In this document: positions 24,386 through 36,428 of the stretch, piece after piece
How positions within the stretch are numbered: the stretch's first letter is position 1
Layout: each line of letters begins with the position of its first letter
Position numbers and translations under genes: made by a program
From: Tubulanus polymorphus
Lineage: Eukaryota > Nemertea > Palaeonemertea > Tubulaniformes > Tubulanidae
Assembly (NCBI RefSeq): GCF_964204645.1
Contig: NC_134031.1
Location: forward strand, 5,687,001 to 5,751,000
Reading direction: 5' to 3'
Length of the DNA: 64,000 nucleotides
The notes under the pieces: model-generated
The model's database searches: none
Told to the model about the DNA's origin: nothing
The model's input: only the letters and a program-made list of their open reading frames with translations

Positions 24386-25224
24386 GAGACTGATTTTTTT
24401 TCTGGGGGATGATGCGCCCCATTTAAAAACTCTATATCCGCCTCATCGATAAAGCATTTGCCGATAAAGCGGGATATACGATGAACATGACAAAATATGG
24501 TTACTTGCGCTGTAAGAACTTACCTGTATTTAGAGCGTCCACGATGAGCGCTGGTTCGGTTATATAATCCAAATTTTTCACGTAAGACGCGTTTTTGTAG
24601 CCGGTTATACCGGCCGAGTAAATCTGACCGGTAAGAGAAACTTTGAACTTCGATATTTCGGCGTCGCCGGGCCAGCAACGCTGACCGGTCCGACAATAAT
24701 CGCTTCCATTCGTTTTTGCCGCACGCAGACCGTACAATAAAGTCGTGATAAAAAACAACTGAAAGCTCGAGCTAGAAATCATCGTTTACTCTTGGAGGCC
24801 TGGAGAATTTTCTGACTAAGAAGTTTCTGAGGCATATTTGGGCGTTGTCCACGATGATGTCATGAAAAGTTCCATCACTCTAATTTTGTATCTCACGGAT
24901 GTGTTACACAAGTGCTGCATATCCAGGTACCCAGAATTAGTATCGCTTTCATAAGAGGGTCCCGCCTCATTGTTTACATCACTTCTACCACACTTTAACT
25001 AACGCATCGATAAGTATGTTTCTAATAATAACATTTCAGGATATCAGAACTGTGTAATCAATCCGTTTATCATAGTATCAAATACGAAGTGACCTTTTGG
25101 TCACCTATGGCGTGATGGAAATAACGAAATCGAAACCTGCATGGAAAGATACTAGTATTTCTGCGTACGTGTCAGGAAATATGATAAGGACATATTTTTC
25201 CAAAGCTATTGGAAATCAACTTCA

Positions 25225-25300
25225 CCCGTCAAGGGATTCGAACCCACTATGCTAAAGCTGTTCGCCGAACCCCTTGACCTCACGAGTCGTTGGAGTCGTT
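25225..25300 (-). repeat. tRNA-like sequence
   Basis: On the minus strand a perfect B-box-like GGTTCGAATCCC is preceded by GTCAAGGGGTTCGG, and GTCAAGGG pairs with CCCTTGAC. The spacing is too short and the arms do not form a normal cloverleaf, so this is a tRNA-related repeat or SINE head rather than a tRNA gene. Confidence 0.45.
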
Positions 25301-25317
25301 ACTAGCCGACCAGAATC

Positions 25318-25520
25318 CGGTCGTACCAATCACAGCGCCTGTAACAAACAACATTAGGCTTCTGTTTTCCCGTTAAATGGACCAATCAGCGAACGTTTTA
25401 CCGAACAAGGAAGTATTTCGCAAATCGATAAATGACGTCATGCGCAACAGCGCCAGTAATGAAATCACGCTTCGTGAGTCCAGGGGGCTAGTGGAAGCGA
25501 GGGCGGGAGCGATACCGGAC
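25318..25520. promoter_or_regulatory. Possible promoter-like block
   Basis: Locally GC-rich with two CCAAT boxes (ACCAATCACAGCG near 25335, GACCAATCAGCG near 25380) and a CRE-like ATGACGTCATGCGC near 25435. It lies upstream of the minus-strand oxidase gene and also upstream of the plus-strand secreted gene at 26807. Function is inferred from motifs only. Confidence 0.25.
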
Positions 25521-26282
25521 CACTGGCAAGCGAGGATGTTGGAAATCGAAACATAACGAAAGTTTAGAAAAATATGGTTGAAGATTTTTTGGATGAGTCC
25601 TTCGTTTGCCGCGCTTCGCGTGATATGTGCATATTGATCTGGTTTCATCTTCATATCAACTCTTGAATACGTACTGGGTACGGGTATATTTTGAAAACCT
25701 TTTCAGAAAATCAAAACCATGTCCTATGGATTCATAAAACGATAGAGAAAGAAACCCGCATTTACGGAATTTGAACGTTTTCATCATTTGCATTATCATT
25801 ATCAAACATTAGGCTAGAATTTTATACCTTGTTTGTCATTTCTGCTGATCTTAAAAAAAAATTGACCGGCCGCCTACACTGTATACTACTTTTCTAAATC
25901 GCGATCAAGCTAACAATTACAAACTCGGCAGTTATGAAAATGATCTGATTACAAATTTTAACAAAATCGTCTCTAGGGAATGAAATGATAATGAAATATT
26001 TCACATAAAATGGTTTAAATGGGGCGTGAAGTTTAGAATATTCCGATTTTATTACAGATTTTGCAATCACCGGTAAATGAAGTATTCAAATCGATAAAAT
26101 ATTCATTAAAACATTCATTTAAGAGGGATAAGATTATTAAATTCTGCAGAGGGAATGCTGTGCATATGTTACAGCGAAACTAGAAAGTTTATTGACGCCT
26201 TAAAGAAAAATAACACATGTATATATCGGCTAATAGTATCGACAATGAATGGAACAAAGTTATTTCAAATTTGAATATATTG

Positions 26283-26559
26283 GCAATCTCCTGCAACCAG
26301 TCTAACCAGACTAGCCCCGATATTGATGACGTAGGGCACATCCATTCAAAGTTTTATCAAAAAGACATGAAAACTAATCAAATAGAAAATAAGAAGATCA
26401 TGAAATAATTACAAAATGAACGCCAAAATTCACAATTTTTATTGTTATTTTGCAGCGCCAATATTGATGACGCAGTGCACATCGACTGACACAGAACTCC
26501 TTGAATACCGCATAATCAATGTAGAAAAACATAATTGTAACGGATTTTACGGCGTCAAC
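26283..26559 (-). repeat. Interspersed repeat R1, copy 2
   Basis: Reverse-complement match to 2977-3262 with the same ordered landmarks, including TTGACGCCGTAAAA at the head (near 26555) and two GTCATCAATAT blocks. It lies about 250 bp upstream of the secreted-protein gene at 26807, as copy 3 does for its paralogue. Confidence 0.85.
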
Positions 26560-26806
26560 AAGAGTATTGCCCAGAAGTGTGTAAGATAATGCACGGCTCC
26601 ATATGGATTGAAATGATATTTTCAAACATTTGCAAACTAAGTTTCGAAATGTCAAACGCAATTATGTGTGCAAAATAAGTGTATGATGATATTGCGTATA
26701 TCGGAGTGATTGATACGGAGCGAGACAACAAAAAAAAACGATTACGCGGTTGCTATATGAACTGAACGTCAACTGAACCGAAAACAAAGTCGACACCGAC
26801 GCCGAT

Positions 26807-27678
26807 ATGGAAAACAGGGGAAATAACCAACATTTTGTATGTCGGTACTTATTTTTGGCGTTGATCAGTTTCAATCTAGTGAAATCTGAACATCGGTATT
26901 TGAGGTTTAAAGAAAATTGTAGCGGAAATAGCTGCGGTTTAGAAGGCGCTTTTCAGATGATAGAATGCGCTCGGAATTGCGCAATGTGGCGAAATTGCTG
27001 GAAATTCAAAGTAGTTTCCGGCAAATGCGTCCCGTCGAATTCGCTAGCGCCAACCAATGATGGATACCGATTAGGTAAGTATAATTTTCTTAGGGCTTTA
27101 TCGCACGGCGGATTCTTTAAGTGAGATATGTTGATCACATATTTTCAGATGCAGCTCATGATACTATTGGTGTCACTGACTTATCTAAGCGAACCTTAGA
27201 ACAGGGAAAGCGTATCGTGGTTTTTTATGATTACATGTTCAAGGGGCAAGGTGTAGTGGTAAGATGGAATTTCTATCGAGCTCATCAAAATCGTTTTCCG
27301 TGTTACGCGGGGGTGTTCAGAAGAAACGCCACCGTTTCTGCCACTTCAAACCGATGGATAATCATCAGCCTATATCGACTAGAGCCTGGTCCGGTAGGTG
27401 TCACTACGAGAGATGTCCTAGAATCGGAAAGAGCAACTGTCGAATACGGTGACGTGATCGGATTGGTTCATTCCGGTGAGGGGGGAAATTCGTTTGTGAC
27501 TTACGATGATAAAGACATAGCGACCTCAACAGAGCCTGGCTGGACGAATTTCGGTTTCGTCAATGATAAAACTTACGATAATGTTCGAATAGGCGAATCC
27601 GTGTATTTAGAGCGACCTCACAAGATGCGCAGATACAGTCTGAACGCGATTGTGAAATATCGATGGTATCAAGAGTGA
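26807..27678 (+). CDS. Secreted Cys-rich protein, paralogue 1
   Basis: Two exons, 26807-27074 and 27149-27678, joined at phase 1 across a 74-bp GT-AG intron, giving 265 aa. Exon 1 encodes a signal peptide (hydrophobic core YLFLALISFNLV) and a small domain with CSGNSC, ECARNC, NCW and GKC spacing that resembles a PAN/apple-type module. Exon 2 encodes about 175 residues with alternating hydrophobic strands and a GDVIGLVHSGEGG turn, suggesting a beta-sandwich, but I do not recognise the family. Predicted extracellular. The neighbour at 30968-32092 is its tandem copy with the same intron position and phase. Function unknown; an adhesive, lectin-like or immune role would be only a guess. Confidence 0.8.
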
Positions 27679-28892
27679 TCGATTCGATTTCGATCTAATA
27701 GCTGTGCGCCATCAGATTATTTATAGCGTGGAAATTATAGATTTCAAATCGTAGTTGAAGACCTCACTAAATGGAAATATCGATTTTCGGTTGATCCGTT
27801 TCAAAGTCTGAAGTAACTAAAATATTGGCTGTTATGGATACTGTATGATTCTACGCGCGATCTAGCAATCTCAAAACATTTCCCTGATTCAATTCTGATT
27901 TTTTAGCATTTTTACAAAATTCCCTGACTATTCCAAAGAAAAGAAAATTTCCTGAATCTTGCCTCGGGTATATGATCCCGTTAATCGCGATACCATCGTG
28001 GTAAAAAGGTTCGAACTATGAGAGCGAATCGTGTGATTATGATCGATCCAACGGTGACACGGTGGTAAAGCAAACTTGATCAAGCATTTTTTATAACAAA
28101 TCGTCTGCGGAGCAATCAAAGCAGCCATATTGCGTTGCGTATAATGTTCATCAGGTGCACGCTGCAATCGTCACTGGGGAATGAAACTTGATTTTCGCAG
28201 CAAAGGAGCTTACGAGAAAACTGACTTCTTAAACGTTAATTGACGCCATGGAGAATAACGCAGTGCTTGATATTGTCGACATTGAACGACGGATACATAT
28301 CACATTATATTGATAATAACAACAGCATTTTTTTGATATACATATCGATAATTTCGATGTTAATAATCAACAAGTCCTCCACTTCGCGTAGAAATCTATG
28401 GATAATATACTCCCCAAGTAATACGACAATTTATTTAAGGTAAAAAGACTTGACCACAGCCACAATACTCGTTGATGTAAGGAATTAGATGTTTCTTACA
28501 CAAAGAATAATTATAGACAATTTATAATAATCTATACAGGCCCAAAACTCTGGATCTCCGTCCAAATAAAAATCTAAAATTATTTCATTCCATCACGTAT
28601 TTTGGAATTTCTGTAAAACTATCTCATTTTTCAATATGTTTAAATCAAATTATGTATTACTCTTTAATTCAATCTTATGTATCAAATATCCAGGATTTAT
28701 TTTCAATGTTAAATGTTTTTGTCATGTATCATGAGTGAACATGTTATTGTGTGGGCGACTGGGCCTTCCGAGTAATAAGGTTGTTTTGACTTCACTAGTC
28801 GTCTGACGTCCTGTTTTACAATATTTTATATTAACTCATGCTACTTCATATTGTAATTTAATTCGTGAATAAAACATTATTATCATTATTAT
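27679..28892. other. Intergenic without gene
   Basis: 3' flank of the first secreted paralogue followed by AT-rich DNA. The end (about 28830-28890) reads like a retroelement 3' end, with GTGAATAAAACATTATTATC and ATT repeats, directly before the LINE fragment. Confidence 0.45.
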
Positions 28893-29978
28893 TGAATTGA
28901 ATTTACCAGGTCATATCTTAGCAATAGGACTCAAAGTGTATGTATAAAGGGTAACTTTTCTGAGCAATTGGAAATCAAATTTGGTGTACCTCAGGGTTCC
29001 GTTTTGGGCCCTTTGCTTTTTGCAGCGTACATTACTCCTCTTGGTAACATCAGTCAACAGCATGATCTTGATTATCATCTCTATGCTGATGATAATCAAC
29101 TTTACATTGCGTTTAGTGTACCTGATTTGTTCCCGTCATGTCGAATTATGTCTGAAGGAGCTGATGATTTGAATTGCTGTTTGAGGAATAATGTCCTCAA
29201 ATGCAACCGGAATAAGACAGATGCGCTATTCGTGTATACTAGAAATATGTATAGTCAGCTTCAACAGTTACCTCATATCAGAATTATTGATTCTGATATC
29301 AGACCTTCTACTTCTGTTCGGAATCTTGGAGAAGTTTTTGACTCGGAGCTTACTTTCAAAGATCAAATATCATCCATTGTTAAATCCTGCAACTTTCATT
29401 TACGTAACATAAGCAAAATAAGGGGCTTTTTATCTGATGACGCTGCTCGCATTTATGTCCATGCCTTGGTTACTTCACGTCATGATTTCTGCAACTCCTT
29501 GCTTAATGGGCTCCCTGCAAAGTCCCTCAAACCACTTCAGAGAGTGCAAAACAATGCACCACGTCTATTTTCTCGCTCTAGCAAGTTTTCATCCATTTCA
29601 GCTCTTCTGCATTACCTACACTGGTTACCAGTTGCATACCGCATTCGTTTTAAAGTTATTATGCTAACTTTCCAGGCTATACATAATTTAGCTCCTCCAT
29701 ACTTATCTGAACTTGTTACACTTTACTCACCACCTCGTGCACTTCGATCAGCCAATCAGTTTCTGCTAGTTGTCCCTTTGTTTCATAGTCAATCTACAGG
29801 TAGTCAGGCATTTTCCAACAGCGCCCCAAAATTGTGGAACCAGCTTCCTCTTAGCCTTCGTGCTATCACTTCATTAGATCAATTCTGGAAGCAGCTAAAA
29901 TGCTCCCTTTTTAAGGAGGCATTTTATAATTTGTAAAGCGCTTTGAGCAGCTTAGCTGGATTTAGCGCTATATAAGAT
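28893..29978 (+). mobile_element. 5'-truncated non-LTR retrotransposon (CR1/Rex-like LINE)
   Basis: One open frame runs from about 28893 to TAA at 29934-29936. It starts inside the reverse transcriptase palm: SYLSNRTQSV, then motif B VPQGSVLGPLLF, then the catalytic YADD at about 29086-29097, then the thumb region (LTFKDQISSIVKSCNFHLRN, RVQNNAPRL). It ends at LFKEAFYNL, the usual C-terminus of CR1-like elements. The short 3' UTR ends GCGCTATATAAGATCC and passes straight into ATT repeats, the typical 3' tail of such elements. The endonuclease and fingers are missing, so this is a dead 5' truncation. It is inserted between the two secreted paralogues. Clade assignment (CR1 versus Rex1) is a guess from the C-terminus and tail. 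Confidence 0.9.
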
Positions 29979-30291
<313 letters not shown>

Positions 30292-30512
30292 CCGGCAACC
30301 AGTCTACCCCCGATATATTGATGACGTAGTGTGCATCCTCTAATCAAAAGTTATCTAAAATGAAATTATAATTATAAACGCCAAAATTCACAATTGCAAT
30401 TTTTTACTTGAAACGCCAATATCGATGACGTAGTGCACATAGACTCGCACAGAACCCCTTAAATAACGCAGCCTACGTATTTTGAAACGTTATTGTAACG
30501 GTTTTTACGGCG
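30292..30512 (-). repeat. Interspersed repeat R1, copy 3
   Basis: Minus-strand copy with TTTGACGCCGTAAAAACCGT at its head (near 30512), TGCACTACGTCATCGATATT, and GACTGGTTGCCGG at its end next to the microsatellite. It is shorter than copies 1 and 2 in the middle. It lies about 450 bp upstream of the second secreted paralogue. Confidence 0.85.
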
Positions 30513-30967
30513 TCAAATCGACAAAGCAGGTTTTGCGATTCAATTAATTATTCAAATTGATAAAAGACTAAAGCGTTCATTTTTGAAAATCACCCACTGA
30601 AACTATATTACACACAATCGATCATAACAAAACGCGTAAGAATCTCTCTAGAGAGACCAGCAATTATTGCTTCCCTCTCTAGAGATAGTTGCGTGCGCGC
30701 GATCTTCAAATAAACAATACAAAATGTATTGCCAAAGGGCCCGTACGATATCGCGCGTTTGTTTAGAATAGATTTTTATCTGACTTGTCATTTCAATTCA
30801 TTTGAGTTAATGTATCGGATTAAGTGCGCAGGAGTGTTAACTGATATTGCGTATATTGATTCGGCGTCAGCTAAAAACCGTCGGGCGGATGCCTGTATCA
30901 TCTGAATATCATTTTTGAAGCTTGCAATCTCGTATTCTTCTGCGCTGAAATCTACAACGACACTGAT

Positions 30968-32092
30968 ATGGAAATCAGGGGAAAATATCGACATTTCGTA
31001 CGCCATTTTTTATTGCTAGCGTTGATAAGTTTGGATCGAGTGAAATCTGAACGTCGGTATTTCAAGTTTAGAAACAATTGTAGCGGAAATAACTGCAGTT
31101 TAGAAGACACTTCACAGTTGATAGAATGCATACAGAACTGCGCATTGTCGCCATATTGTTGGAAAGCAAAAATAGCTTCCGGTAAATGCGTCCTTGTGGA
31201 TTCACTAGCGCCAACAAATGACGGATATAAATTAGGTAAATTTCTTCAATCGAAAGGGTTGATAACAAGGAGGATTCTTTGAGTAGGCTCTATCTAATCA
31301 ATTTACGATTAAGCTGTTGTGCGTGTGAAACCGACACAATCTCACATTTACTCAAATCCTCGGGATTCTAGTTTTGCGATGTGAAAATAGGCTTCACTCT
31401 AAAAACCGGTTCGATAGGTAAGGTGAGGTATACCTCACGAGTTCTGAGCGGTGCTCTTATATTTATCACGAGATTGCTCGTAGGAGGCACGGACAAAAAC
31501 ACGACACGACGAGTGATGAAAGAATTTCATAATTTTGAAAACTTATATATTTTCAGAGGCAATTGATGATACCATTGGCAACACAAACTTATCCATGCGC
31601 GCGTTACAACAGGGCTGGCGTATGGTGGTTCTTTTTGATTACATGTTCAAGGCGCAAGGTGTCGTGGTAAGGTGGAATTTCTATCGAGCTCATCAAAATC
31701 GTTATCCGTGTTACGCGGGGGTGTTCAGGAGAAACGCCACCGTTTCTGCCACTTCAAACCGATGGATAATCATCAGCCTATATCGACTAGAGCCTGGTCC
31801 GGTAGGTGTCGCTACGAGAGATGTCCAAGAATCGGAGAGCGCAACTGTCGAATACGGTGACGTGATCGGATTGGTTCATTCCGGTGAGGGGGGAAATTCG
31901 TTTCTAACGCACGATGATAAAGACATAGCGACCTCAACAGAGCCTGGCTGGACGAATTTCGGTTTCGTCAATGATAAAACTTACGGTAATGTTCGAATAG
32001 GCGAATCCGTGTATTTAGAGCGACCTCACAAGATGCGCAGATACAGTCTGAACGCGATTGTGAAATATCGATGGTATCAAGATGGTATTTGA
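30968..32092 (+). CDS. Secreted Cys-rich protein, paralogue 2
   Basis: Exons 30968-31235 and 31557-32092 join at phase 1 to give 267 aa. Exon 1 is exactly as long as in the copy at 26807 (268 nt), with signal peptide core LLLALISL and the same Cys spacing. The intron is longer (321 bp versus 74 bp). Exon 2 from about 31665 on is nearly identical at the nucleotide level to 27258-27678, including synonymous positions, whereas exon 1 has diverged widely. That contrast suggests gene conversion of exon 2. Function unknown, extracellular by prediction. Confidence 0.8.
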
Positions 32093-32930
32093 TTCGATCA
32101 TATTGTTGTTCGCCATCAGATTATTTATGGCGTGAAAATTATAGACTTTACATGCGGATTACATCATCGTATGGAAATATCGATTTTCCGTTCATCGGTT
32201 TCAAACTTGGACATGACATCAAATTTGGTTACATCTCTGGCCCATAGCCGTTGTAGGTAACGTCTATAGAAGTTGTTAAGAAACGTTTTATAGAGGTTAA
32301 GTTCGATATCATGTTTGAATCCCCTTGAATTCCAAACCGTTAAACTGCAGTTTAAGTAGTAATTCAGATAGTGGGTTTAATAGTGGGTTTTTATCTTATA
32401 AGTAATTCAGAAATCGCTTAAGATTTGTTGTCATTAAGTAACAAAGATAGCGTACATGCATGTATGTAAAAAATGGTCTCCAGACTCTGAAACGTCGTGT
32501 TTATTTATTTTCGAGTCTTGATAAATGAATGTTTAATCTGCTGAATTTGTAAATAGTTAGTTTTGATATCTCAATCCACATTAAATGATGGACTACGTTA
32601 TTTAAACCGGTCTAAATACGGTTCGTTCTAATTTGAACCGGAACGAGCGTTCACACTTCTATAAAGTTCGTTCAAAATTGGTCCGTTGCATTATAGACCG
32701 GTCCAATTCGGACCGACCTAAAATAACGAACCTTGTCCATGACCAAGCACCTCTCGGTGCGTTGATGACAGACCAGATGTACAAGACATAAGTCTATGGC
32801 GCATCAACACTACGTACGAAAACAAGGTCGAACCTGAAAGTAATCAGACGGATTACTGCGTTTTTACTGCATAGACGTGTTTCAAATCGCCGATGAGAAT
32901 TCTGAATCAAATGCAAGATTTTGAGTGCGA
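32093..32930. other. Intergenic between secreted paralogue and MATE array
   Basis: 3' flank of paralogue 2 (part of it resembles the flank of paralogue 1, with CGCCATCAGATTATTTAT). It then holds the ACCGGTC-rich inverted repeat at 32597-32735. No gene seen. Confidence 0.5.
32597..32735. repeat. ACCGGTCTA-ended inverted repeat
   Basis: GTTATTTAAACCGGTC on the left faces GACCGACCTAAAATAACG on the right, with additional GGTTCGTTC / GAACG elements between. A roughly 140-bp MITE-like foldback. Confidence 0.55.
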
Positions 32931-33383
32931 TTAATGTTTATTTTTTTTTGTTTCCGAACCATTTTCTATTTTTGACGATGAATCTCGCCTCAAGGTGACG
33001 CTGGGCGTTGAATTAAACGTGCTGTAATTTGATTCTCCCTCTCCGGTTCCGCCTCGTGACATTCCGCCCGTAAAATTCAGTGGCAGCAACAATAAACCGC
33101 TACAAATCAATAATAACAACCCTCTACGCGTAAATAACGATAGTTTTTGGCGCTGAAAGCTTGCGAGAATAGTCCTTCTATACCCATCGCCAAATGAGTA
33201 GAGGAGTTCAAAATACGTGCATACCAAATAAAAGGCAGCTTGCGAAATCAGATTCGATTGTGCAATCATTATGGTACACACTAAGAAAGGCGATTCGTTT
33301 AAAATGGGAACAGCTACAATCGTCCATGACGTCACAAGAAAGAAACGTAATTCCTCACGTAACCAATCCGGAAGTGGGTTCAT
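32931..33383 (-). pseudogene. MATE transporter copy with large internal deletion
   Basis: Starts like the intact MATE genes (MNPLPDWLREELRFFL, then SNLISQAAF) and ends like them (SRGGTGEGES, RRDSSSKIENG), but is only 150 codons. Against its neighbours an 11-bp deletion shifts the frame after LLYSFG, a second small deletion restores it before RGLLLLICSG, and about 1 kb is missing after LPLNFT, removing most transmembrane helices. The frame is still open, which is unusual, but a working transporter is not possible. It is the 3'-most unit of the array; its 5' splice-acceptor region is kept near 33482. Confidence 0.88.
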
Positions 33384-33443
33384 TTCCCCTTCCTGTTGCT
33401 TGTTGGTTTTTCCTATTTTACTGATCTTGTTCAAACCGGGCAC

Positions 33444-34883
33444 ACGAAATGCTGTAACACTGAATCAACGAGATTTATTGTCCTGACATTAACATAAAAC
33501 ACTTTCAAATGGTTTATTAAGATGTGAGCATTCACTAAAACGTGCTTAGTATTTGCAGATGCAAACAAACAAATTGTCTGCTTCAAACAAAGAAAAATTG
33601 TTTTTACGATCTCTCTCTCGCTCACTCGAAACTAGAATATAATATTTCTAAATATAAAGATTTCTGGTTTATTTTATACAATCATGATCTTCTTCTATCT
33701 ATTTACAGTATCTATATAAAAAGGCACTTTTCTCATATAGCGAACATCAAACACGCTATACGCGCTCTTTAAGTTCTTCTCTCCGTTTAGTATGTAAACG
33801 ACACCTTTTTCGGTAAATCGTGTTCCTCCCTCAGAAAACCGTTCGCTTTATATTATGCAAATACATGTCTAGTCGAAAATTTTTTTTCGAATATATATGC
33901 GTCATATTGATGACACACCTGATATTTCTGAATATGATATAATCTGATGATGATTAGCTATTGTCTAGCATATATGCGATATGTATATAAGTATAAATAT
34001 GCAGTAACATTAATCAGAGTCAGTTTATATCTAATCTTATTCTATTCATCGTTTTGCATGATTATGGATGCTAAAACCTATAATTCTGGTTCGTGTATGA
34101 ATGTGTTTAGAATCCTCTTACATTCCAAAAATTTGCATCGCAAATTGATACGTCACCATTATGTTTTAATCGTCTTTTTAAAACAAAACACTTAGTAACG
34201 GTCGAATGTTTGCAAATTTGGTGGGGATTCCGAGGTAAGGGGAAATAATCAATCAATCATGAATCACGAATCATCATTTTGGAGCGGCGAAAGAAATCAG
34301 TGAATATATGTCGATGATATTGATGATATGAAATGATATGATGAATCCATGTATGTGATGAATGTATACCAGTCGGGACAAAAGGGTGAATTGCATTGTG
34401 TAGTGGCAGTTACAGCTCTAGCACATAAAAGGAATGATTTAATGATGTTCTAACTTTCCAAACTTCGGTGAAAGATTCCTCAAACCCAAAATTTTATAAA
34501 AACAAGCTGCAGAATATCGTTGTATGTTGTTCTTTTATTTGTATCTCGCTCAAGAGTGTGGCGTGTGCGATAACCATCTCTTTACAGAAATCCCCTATAT
34601 CTAAAACTGCCGCGGCGCGTCCTAATCTAAATCCTATTGATTAACACTATTTTGGAAATATGCTTCTATTTGTTACGTCGATGTGCTGTTCTTGTGAACA
34701 TCAATTCCGGACATATCCCAAAAGGTGTTAAGTGTTTGTGCTAAGTTAGAGAGAATGCTGGAGTCAAAATCTGGCTTGAGCATTTTCTCAAGGTTGCAGA
34801 ATAGTTTTCCAAATCATAGTAAGTGCTAATTGCAATCCGGAGAAACCGAAGAGACGGAAGAATGAGTCAAAATTATTTTTGAT
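33444..34883. other. Flanks of MATE array units
   Basis: From about 33450 to 34880 the sequence corresponds to the 5' flank of the deleted copy (ACCTTTTTCGGTAAATCG, TCCTCCCTCAGAAAACCG at 33800-33845), followed by the 3' flank of the next gene. Much of it aligns with the spacers at 36430-38131 and 39720-41198. No other gene seen. Confidence 0.6.
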
Positions 34884-36368
34884 TTATTGTATGGTTTGTG
34901 GACCATTTTCTATTTTTGACGATGAATCTCGCCTCACGGTGGCGCTGGGCGTTGAATCAAACGTGCTGTAATCCGATTCTCCCTTTCCGGTTCCGCCTCG
35001 AATTGACTTCCGATCGTCTGTGGTTCTGTGACGCGCAAGTCTAGATTGTTCGTCCCAATCTAAAACAAATAGGGCGTACGGAACGAATATCAACGAATTT
35101 AAAACACATGAACTCTGGAATCCGATTATGACACTTATAGCACCTAACCGAGCAAAATACAATAGAATCAATCCTAACGATGTTCCTATTGTTAAATTCA
35201 CGAAACACGTTGTTGTTATTATGGATATTTTAGCGCATCCTCGAATTGCTGCATTAAACATCATGTCTACAGCAAATAAGGGCAAAGTTGCTCCAATGTA
35301 CAGAAGCATAACTTTCAGTTTGGCTTCGACCAAACTATTGCTAGCAAGTCGCAGAGCTAAAACAGCGTGAAGCGAACAAATCAATACACCGATAACTACA
35401 GCGACCATGATCGAAATACCCTGATAAAAGAACAAAGCTCGTTTGGCTGTACGACCGTCCCTGGATGATAACAGGAAACCAACTCTCATACAACACGCCT
35501 CCGATATGCCCCATAATATATTGTAGTTGAAGTAGATTACTTGCAACGAGACGCTCAACGCTACAAGTCCAATCACTCCAAAAGTGCCGGTCGAGAAAAC
35601 ACCGATTGTCAGAGCTGTCGTGATACACATTGTTGATACTGTAGACCCGAGAGCCATACTAGCGACCTCCCGTAGATTCTTAAATATGTCCATATTAGTT
35701 CTGTATATAGCGATAGTGTCTTTATTGGCCAGAGAAGATCCAATAGCCATGCAAACTGCATTGAGGACAAAAAATACGAGTAAAGAGATGGCCGCCCCTA
35801 GACTGGCCAAATGTAGTACAATAACCGTGACGTAACAGATTACCGCGGTGAAAACGCTGTTGAATATTGCTACAACAACGACCGGTTTAACAATATCCTG
35901 AGACATTAAAAAACGCGTAAAAATATCATTCGCGAGCACAAAAATGTTATCAGGTGACATCACCATCAGCATCCTTCCAGCTTCCTCAGCAACGGTTGCA
36001 TTTTGTCCGAAAAGTATGAATATTTTGTCGGCAGTGAAATTCAGTGGCAGCAACAATAAACCGCTACAAATCAGTATTAACAACCCTCTTTGTAACAACA
36101 AGCGTAAATAACGATAGTTTTTAGCGCCGAAAGCTTGCGAGAATAGTCCTTCTATACCCATCGACATACCCATGCCAAATGAGTAAAGAAGTCCAAAAAA
36201 CGTACTTAATAAAGAAAAGGCGGCTTGCGAAATCAGATTTGATTGTGCAATCATTATAGTGCACACTAAAAAAGGCGATTCGGTCAAAACGGGAACAACT
36301 ATAATCGGCCATGACGTCACAAGAAAGAAATGCAATTCCTCGCGTAACCAATCCGGAAGCGGTCTCAT
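34884..36368 (-). CDS. MATE-family multidrug/organic cation transporter 1
   Basis: An uninterrupted coding frame of 494 aa. MATE (SLC47-type) proteins exchange protons or sodium for organic cations across plasma or organelle membranes. About twelve hydrophobic segments are visible. The first half carries GLFSQAFGAKNY and LLLQRG, and the second half carries the equivalent ISEACCMRVGFLLSS, both characteristic MATE positions. The C-terminus is a cytosolic tail (WDEQSRLARHRTT and a Ser-rich end). I start at the ATG of MRPLPDWL (36368), matching both neighbours; the longer frame upstream opens only with GTG. A good acceptor, TTTCAG|GAC, lies just upstream at about 36462, so the gene probably has a 5' UTR intron. 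It is part of a tandem array with roughly 3.1-3.2 kb spacing. Confidence 0.93.
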   Translation of the reverse strand: MRPLPDWLREELHFFLVTSWPIIVVPVLTESPFLVCTIMIAQSNLISQAAFSLLSTFFGLLYSFGMGMSMGIEGLFSQAFGAKNYRYLRLLLQRGLLILICSGLLLLPLNFTADKIFILFGQNATVAEEAGRMLMVMSPDNIFVLANDIFTRFLMSQDIVKPVVVVAIFNSVFTAVICYVTVIVLHLASLGAAISLLVFFVLNAVCMAIGSSLANKDTIAIYRTNMDIFKNLREVASMALGSTVSTMCITTALTIGVFSTGTFGVIGLVALSVSLQVIYFNYNILWGISEACCMRVGFLLSSRDGRTAKRALFFYQGISIMVAVVIGVLICSLHAVLALRLASNSLVEAKLKVMLLYIGATLPLFAVDMMFNAAIRGCAKISIITTTCFVNLTIGTSLGLILLYFARLGAISVIIGFQSSCVLNSLIFVPYALFVLDWDEQSRLARHRTTDDRKSIRGGTGKGESDYSTFDSTPSATVRRDSSSKIENGPQTIQ

Positions 36369-36428
36369 TTCTCCTTCCCGTTGCTTGTTGATCTTTCTTA
36401 TGTCAATGATCTTGTTAGAATTGAGCAC

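Larger units (their letters stand above)
20079..24782 (-). pseudogene. Berberine-bridge-type FAD-linked oxidase, damaged
   Basis: Exons on the minus strand: 24782-24524 (signal peptide, then CRTGQRCWP), 22749-about 22527 (SGHDYIGRSTG, the FAD-histidine region), 22146-21997 (GGGHSALSRKFGLGVDQ), 21455-20826 (LFWALRGGGG) and 20488-20079. The last ends in the family hallmark YWGDAHYTRLLAIKRKYDPD followed by a hydrophobic tail that looks like a GPI signal. Members are secreted or anchored flavin oxidases of small alcohols, sugars or amines; the substrate here is unknown. Two lesions argue against function: TAA at 21003-21001 in the middle of exon 4 with homologous frame continuing after it, and a one-base shift in exon 2 near 22610, after MDKMN, before the conserved stretch ending in WGLLYQK. 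The exon 2/3 junction is also unresolved because the phases do not match. Sequencing error or a segregating null allele is the alternative. Confidence 0.75.

Noticed and set aside
25225-25300. tRNA gene on the minus strand
   Set aside because: The B box is good but no seven-base acceptor stem or normal anticodon arm can be formed.
36368-36428. A 20-residue N-terminal extension of MATE gene 1
   Set aside because: It would begin with GTG, and the paralogues start at the equivalent of the ATG at 36368.
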